This document shows, in pieces, positions 59,430-64,000 of a DNA stretch of 64,000 bases. Position numbers and translations under genes: made by a program. The stretch spans positions 124,001 to 188,000 of the forward strand of contig NZ_JACHDY010000007.1 of the NCBI RefSeq assembly GCF_014201315.1, written 5' to 3'. The DNA is from Edaphobacter lichenicola. Its GTDB lineage: Bacteria; Acidobacteriota; Terriglobia; Terriglobales; Acidobacteriaceae. Below the pieces are notes generated by a model. That model did no database searches. It had not been told where the DNA came from and worked only from the letters and a program-made list of their open reading frames with translations. Each line of letters starts with the position of its first letter. Positions within the stretch are counted from its first letter, which is position 1.

Positions 59430-62400
59430 TTAGAACAGGAGCTTCAGCGCGAACTGAAACTGTCGCGGGTTGATGTTGGGGACGGTCGAGCTAATTGTGC
59501 CAAAGCCACCAGCGCTCGTGGGCGTGTCTCCCGGCAGCAATCCAACCGAAGTGCAACCCGAGGTCGTAGCGCTGCAGAAGCTTGGATTGTCTCCCGCTTG
59601 AATCGGGTACAGAAAACCATGTTGCTTTCCTTCCGTCCACCCGCTGATAGTCGAATTTGGAGGCAGGAAGTTTGGCGTGTTGGAAATGTTATAGGCCTCG
59701 GCCCGAAACTGTAGCGTCATCTTCTCGGGCAGCTCGAAGTTCTTGAAGATCGACAGATCCGCGCGCCGAGTATGCGGTCCGAAAAACTGATAACTCGCCT
59801 CATTGCCGGGAGTCCCGGCAGGCTGTGGCGTAAAAGCATTCAGGTTCAGCCAGTTCGAAAGGCTTGCATTAGAGGCCTTGTAGGCCTGGCCGGCGACCAT
59901 GCTGGGCCGGTCGGTGGTGATGGTGGGCAGATTGATCTGCGCGGAACCGTTCGCATTGGTCCAGGCATTAAGCGCCTCGAATGGCTGTCCCGTCTGCCAA
60001 AAGAAGATCACGTTACTGGTCCAGCCCTTGGCGAGCAACGCTAGGGCACCCGTCGTTGTTTTGCCGAATGGGAGCACATAGGTCCAGGTGGTGGCAAAAC
60101 GATGGCGGATGTCGATGCTTGCATTGCCGTAGTCGTAGTGTGGGTTCGTTGGAAGGAGGCCGATGCCACTTCCCCCGCTGTTGCCATCCGGAGATCCATT
60201 GCCCAGATCGTGCGCCCAGGTGTAGTTGACATTGAACTCGAGACCGCTGGTGAGCCGGCGGGCGAAGACCGCCTGCAGGCCGTAGTAGTTGTTGGTCGCA
60301 CCGCCGCTTTGATACGCAATCGTGCTCACGTTCGGCAGCGAAGTCGCCGTCAAAAGCGGAGGAGGCGCCTGCGGTCCCGTGGTGGCGTTGTTGGCATACG
60401 GCCCGTTCGGGTAGGGAAGGTTGATGGTAGAGGAGAAAAGGGCGTGCCGGCCCAGTTCGCCAACGCCCCCCAGGGTGAAGACATTCGCGCCGAATTCCTG
60501 CTGCACCATCAGGTTGAACTGCTGCACCGACGATGTATTGTAGTTGCGAGACACAGCGGTGAGCGATCCGGAGAGATTCGTCGTAGACGATGCCGTGGGC
60601 ACCGGCAGATTCGGCCACCAGCCAAAGCAAGGGACGCAGTTGCTTGAGTATGCGTAGGGAGGATTTTGATTGCCGGTTAGAGCGGTACTTATGGGGTAAT
60701 AGCTGATTCCATAACCGCCGCGCACCACTGTCCCAGGACGCACAGAAGCTGAAAATCCAACTCGCGGCGCGAAGTTCGCGTGATTGGTGGCAACGCCGAC
60801 ATGCGGGTCCGTTGATCCTTGTATCAAGGTAAGCGTTGAGTAGTCGAAGTTATCTTGCCGGTTGTGCGCCTCGGTGAAGGGCGTGAAGATGTCGTAGCGG
60901 AGACCGAGGTTCAGGGTCAGCTTGCTGTTGATACGCCAGTCATCCTGCGCATAGTAACCTTCTTCCCATGCTCTGTATCCGGGATTGATAAGCAGATTTC
61001 CACGCTGATAGCCGAGCGGCAAGCCGGTCAACATGTCTTCCGCCGAATTTCCCGTCAGGCCCGCAAACAAGATAAAGCCCAGGGGAAAGGTGGCTTGGGC
61101 ATAATTAAGCTGTCTGCGGGTAATCTGCGCACCAACTTTGAAGTTGTGCGCCCCATGCGTATAGATCAACGCCCCGTCGTAGATGAACGTATTGTTGGTG
61201 TTGATGATGGGCGTGAAGAACGAGTCGCCCAGATTCGCGTACCCGCCCGTGAGAAAGAAGGTTGGCGCAAGTCCCGTAGTATTCGGCGCCGCCGGCGTGT
61301 TGGCGTTCTCAAGGCCAATCGCTGATGAAACATTCTCGCCGTAGTTGAGGTTCTTCGAGAAGATATCGATCCGCGTAAGGCCTGCCTTGAGCTCCATTAC
61401 TAGGTTGGGCGTGAACATGTGATCGTAGACGAACGCAACACCGTGAGCCTTGGTCGTCGAATCGCCTGAGAAACCGCCTAGATTGCCGCCAGGATAGACC
61501 GGGGCGCTGATGCCGGGTACGGTAACTGCCGGGAAATAGCCCGGAGCGTTGACGTTCACATTGTTGTAGGAGTAGCGACCGAAGAGCGTGTCGCCGTTCG
61601 AAAAGTGCTGGTCGATGCGTCCGTCAAGAGAGAGAGTCATGCTCGGCTGCTTAACAACGCTCGAGTAATTGTTGAAAGTCGCAGTCGAGGAGATATTCGG
61701 GCATGGGAACATCGAGAAGTAAGCCTTGCCAACTGGGTTGGCAAAGGCGGAGGGCACTACGGTGCCCCCGTTATCGCTGAAGTCGTAGTTGCCGGTGGTA
61801 TTGCCAGGGCAGCCTGGGTTCTCCCGGACACTCGGGACAGTGAGCAAACCCGAGGAGAGCCCCTGAATCACGCGGTTGTCCTGAACATCGGCGAAAAAGA
61901 ACGTCTTGTTTTTCACGATGGGGCCGCCGATGCTGCCACCAAACTGATTCTGGCGGTATTCGGGCTTGGGAGTCGTTCCGACCTTCGCAAACCAATCGCG
62001 TGCGTTCAAAATGTCGTTACGGAAATATTCGAAAGCCGATCCGTGGAAAGCGTTTGTGCCCGACTTAGTGATAACGTTGACCACTGCACCGGCGGCAAAG
62101 CCCACTTCAGCGCTCGAGTTGTTGGTCTGCACCTGCACTTCGGCGATGGCGTCAATCGAGGGAGAGACACCTATGAGCCCCTGCGCGCGCACGTTGTTGT
62201 CCATGCCGTCGATCAAATGGTTGTTGTACAGATCCGACTGACCATTGGCCGAAACCGTCGAGGTTGCGGCGCGGTCATTGGGGCGCTGCCCCGAGGAGAT
62301 GGCGCTTGGCGAGCCCGCATTCACGCCCGGTTGCATCTGCACAAGATTGATAAAATTGCGGCCATTGAGAGGCAGGTTCTGCACCGATTGCTCGGTTACG

Positions 62401-62843
62401 GTACTCTGCACGGTCGAGCTGTCGGTCTGCAGAAGCGGTGCCGCAGCGGTAACCTCCACTGTCTCTGCCACGTTGCCGAGCTCCATCTTCTCGTTTTCGC
62501 GTAGACGGTCGCCGGCGGCGAGAGCGAAGCCAGGGATAACTAACTTCTTGAAACCCTTGGCCTCGATGGTCACCGTGTATTGGCCCGGATTGAGCAGATT
62601 GAACGTGTAATCCCCGGTATCGTTGGTCGTTGCGATAGCAGCAACCTTAGTTCCAGTGTTGGTGAGCGTCACTTTGGCGCCAGGGATCACAGCGCCGGTT
62701 GTATCGGTGACAGTACCAATAACGTCCCCGTTGGTGAGTTGAGCCTCGCCAGACCTGGCAGAGAAGCCAGCGCAGAGAGCCACCAGCCCGAAAGCGAAAA
62801 CCCGCAGGAGCAGCCTACTTCGATTGAACATTCCTTGTTGCAT
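59430..62843 (-). CDS. Oar-like TonB-dependent receptor with carboxypeptidase-regulatory-like domain
   Basis: The 1137-residue outer membrane receptor has a signal peptide (about 1-34), a carboxypeptidase-D-like domain (about 38-125: GDVIGTVTDTTGAVIPGAKVTLTNTG, TGDYTFNLLNPGQYTV), a plug (about 135-260, with LPLNGRNFINLVQMQPGVN and HLIDGMDNN) and a long barrel ending FQFALKLLF. AGGAGAG lies 5-6 bases before ATG 62843. It belongs to the same family as the protein at 15703-19224 but is clearly diverged. Placed between a GH5-like gene and the VOC/isomerase genes, it probably imports the products of the glycoside hydrolase; this is inferred from context. Confidence 0.9.
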   Translation of the reverse strand: MQQGMFNRSRLLLRVFAFGLVALCAGFSARSGEAQLTNGDVIGTVTDTTGAVIPGAKVTLTNTGTKVAAIATTNDTGDYTFNLLNPGQYTVTIEAKGFKKLVIPGFALAAGDRLRENEKMELGNVAETVEVTAAAPLLQTDSSTVQSTVTEQSVQNLPLNGRNFINLVQMQPGVNAGSPSAISSGQRPNDRAATSTVSANGQSDLYNNHLIDGMDNNVRAQGLIGVSPSIDAIAEVQVQTNNSSAEVGFAAGAVVNVITKSGTNAFHGSAFEYFRNDILNARDWFAKVGTTPKPEYRQNQFGGSIGGPIVKNKTFFFADVQDNRVIQGLSSGLLTVPSVRENPGCPGNTTGNYDFSDNGGTVVPSAFANPVGKAYFSMFPCPNISSTATFNNYSSVVKQPSMTLSLDGRIDQHFSNGDTLFGRYSYNNVNVNAPGYFPAVTVPGISAPVYPGGNLGGFSGDSTTKAHGVAFVYDHMFTPNLVMELKAGLTRIDIFSKNLNYGENVSSAIGLENANTPAAPNTTGLAPTFFLTGGYANLGDSFFTPIINTNNTFIYDGALIYTHGAHNFKVGAQITRRQLNYAQATFPLGFILFAGLTGNSAEDMLTGLPLGYQRGNLLINPGYRAWEEGYYAQDDWRINSKLTLNLGLRYDIFTPFTEAHNRQDNFDYSTLTLIQGSTDPHVGVATNHANFAPRVGFSASVRPGTVVRGGYGISYYPISTALTGNQNPPYAYSSNCVPCFGWWPNLPVPTASSTTNLSGSLTAVSRNYNTSSVQQFNLMVQQEFGANVFTLGGVGELGRHALFSSTINLPYPNGPYANNATTGPQAPPPLLTATSLPNVSTIAYQSGGATNNYYGLQAVFARRLTSGLEFNVNYTWAHDLGNGSPDGNSGGSGIGLLPTNPHYDYGNASIDIRHRFATTWTYVLPFGKTTTGALALLAKGWTSNVIFFWQTGQPFEALNAWTNANGSAQINLPTITTDRPSMVAGQAYKASNASLSNWLNLNAFTPQPAGTPGNEASYQFFGPHTRRADLSIFKNFELPEKMTLQFRAEAYNISNTPNFLPPNSTISGWTEGKQHGFLYPIQAGDNPSFCSATTSGCTSVGLLPGDTPTSAGGFGTISSTVPNINPRQFQFALKLLF

Positions 62844-62983
62844 CGTTGCTCTCCTAGTGATTCGTTGTTTCCTTTGAAACTCGGGAATTTGAGCAGAATA
62901 GAGAACGCTCCGAACGTTTGCTGGTTTTGTTGTCCCCTGCTACATTCCCGTGCGAACCATTCGCATCTCTGCGTGTGTTTGAG

Positions 62984-64000
62984 CTAACGTTCCGCCGAAG
63001 GTTCGCTTGCTTTGCCGTCGGCGTTGTAGGCGGTAACGCGATACTTGGGACCCATCAGGCCTTGGGGGCTGAGGTCAGGCCAGCCCATGTCGGAGTCGAT
63101 GGCGCACTTGTCGCAGACGAGCTCCCACTTGCCTGCGGATGCGGCGCGTTCGACGCTGTAGTTGACCGCGCCGGCAGACCCGCGCCAGCGGATGATGCCC
63201 AGGCTCTTGGTGGTGATGACAGGCGCGGGCGGGATGGCGTGTGGGGGCACAGGCAGGCCCGCCATTTTGAAGGCGTGGGTGCGGAGCATCTCGGCGCGGG
63301 CGCGCATCTCATCGCGGGAGTTGACCAGGGTGTCGATGCCGCCGTAGTAGAGCGACCACCACTGGCCGGTGTCGCTGGCGACGGCTTTAGCATGCCGAAT
63401 GTCGTTTGTGGGCATGACCATGGGCTGCCAGCCGTACTCGGGGGCGTGCGCGTAGAGAGCCCAGAATCCGTCGCCGGAGATATTGGGATCGGACTCCATC
63501 GCGGTCAGGGCAGGCCGGAAGTCGTCCTGGGTGGGCCAGTCGCTCACGTCCCAGCCGTATTCGCAGGCGGAGTAGGCTTTGCCATGCGATGTGATGAGTG
63601 CGGCGTCCTTGGAAAAGCTATCTGCAGTGTTCTTGATTCCGAACGCCATGCCGAAGAGCGGGTTGAAATGTGGATAGTACTCCGCGGTGACGAGGTCGGG
63701 AGTCTTGTCGTTGAGGACATCGGGATTCTTGAGGAACAGGCCGCTGTTGTCGGAGTAGACATGCTTCTTGTCGATGGACTTGACGAAAGCGCCGATGGTT
63801 TCGACCCACTTGATGAGAGCGGGGCCCTGTTTGGACCCGGACATCATGGCGACGATGCCGCACATGTTGCAGTTTTCCCAGGCCATGATCGTGGGATCGT
63901 CTTTGAGCGCGATGCCGGTGAGGGTGCTCTTGTGGTTGAGTAGCGCGGCGATGTGCTTCTCGAACATCGCGATCAGTTTGGGGTCACTGAAGAAGTCGTT
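62984..64000 (-). CDS. GH5-like (mannanase-type) glycoside hydrolase, C-terminal part
   Basis: The frame continues past the window end, so the N-terminus is missing. The visible 338 residues hold the second half of a (beta/alpha)8 barrel: LKDDPTIMAWENCNMCG on strand 4, KHVYSDNSGLFL on strand 5, TAEYYPHF on strand 6 and YSACEYGWD on strand 7, whose Glu would be the nucleophile. The acid/base position, normally NEP on strand 4, reads NMC here. A fibronectin-III-like domain follows (about the last 90 residues: VITTKSLGIIRWRGSAGAVNYSVERA). It would cleave beta-mannan or a related glycan outside the cell, if active. Confidence 0.75.
   Translation of the reverse strand, partial: NDFFSDPKLIAMFEKHIAALLNHKSTLTGIALKDDPTIMAWENCNMCGIVAMMSGSKQGPALIKWVETIGAFVKSIDKKHVYSDNSGLFLKNPDVLNDKTPDLVTAEYYPHFNPLFGMAFGIKNTADSFSKDAALITSHGKAYSACEYGWDVSDWPTQDDFRPALTAMESDPNISGDGFWALYAHAPEYGWQPMVMPTNDIRHAKAVASDTGQWWSLYYGGIDTLVNSRDEMRARAEMLRTHAFKMAGLPVPPHAIPPAPVITTKSLGIIRWRGSAGAVNYSVERAASAGKWELVCDKCAIDSDMGWPDLSPQGLMGPKYRVTAYNADGKASEPSAER

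Overview
The window looks like chromosome from an Acidobacteriota bacterium of the Terriglobia type (Granulicella/Edaphobacter/Terriglobus relatives). The signs are two very large Oar-like TonB-dependent receptors with N-terminal carboxypeptidase-regulatory-like domains, an SBBP-repeat protein, PD40/TolB propeller proteins, a TPR regulator with a typical acidobacterial N-terminal DNA-binding-like domain, and GTGGT-rich intergenic repeats. The assignment is inferred from gene content; there is no rRNA to confirm it.

Layout. 1-7.7 kb: the end of a DctA-type dicarboxylate symporter, a bicupin, a secreted LVIVD-repeat protein coupled to a DUF305 protein, a PD40 propeller and an SBBP-repeat protein. 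8-12.6 kb: a lone ECF sigma factor and an EmrA/EmrB/TolC-type efflux operon whose MFS pump has lost its middle. 12.8-19.2 kb: a TPR regulator, a pseudo-receiver protein and a TonB receptor. 19.5-28.4 kb: tRNA-Ser with an excisionase-like gene, two polytopic membrane proteins (GT-C-like), a GGDEF/EAL protein whose first membrane helix is cut off by an in-frame amber codon, a 200-bp intergenic repeat in two copies, a DUF892 protein, a GNAT enzyme and a 37-residue membrane protein.

28.6-37.8 kb is the most interesting part. It holds an HtrA protease, then a coupled three-gene unit: a triple-GAF protein fused to a HlyD adaptor, a second periplasmic adaptor, and a PqqD-like/M50 site-2-protease/HlyD fusion. 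Facing it is a 99-residue Lys/Ser-rich peptide made of a leader-like N-terminus plus eight LSKQ hexads. The peptide gene has a well-formed sigma-54 promoter and an upstream palindrome, and lies next to a sigma-54 enhancer-binding regulator. I read this as a candidate peptide recognition, processing and export system under sigma-54 control, with no recognisable ABC or RND pump.

37.9-43.5 kb is housekeeping: lepB-rnc, a TPR protein, an NTF2-like protein and a sigma/anti-sigma pair. 43.7-46.4 kb is a scar: tRNA-Ala, a VirB8/TrbF fragment of a conjugative element, and an imuA-imuB mutagenesis cassette whose imuB 3' end is replaced at that fragment. 46.6-50.9 kb is a probable TetR regulon; three promoters share a 16-bp pseudo-palindrome. 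51-54.7 kb holds an AICAR-transformylase-only PurH-like gene flanked by direct repeats, a frameshifted IS110 transposase and a truncated isomerase gene. 54.8-64 kb is a probable carbohydrate-use locus on the minus strand: a GH5-like protein (partial), a TonB receptor, a VOC multidomain protein with a recent internal duplication, a Tat-exported sugar-phosphate isomerase/epimerase and a PD40 protein.
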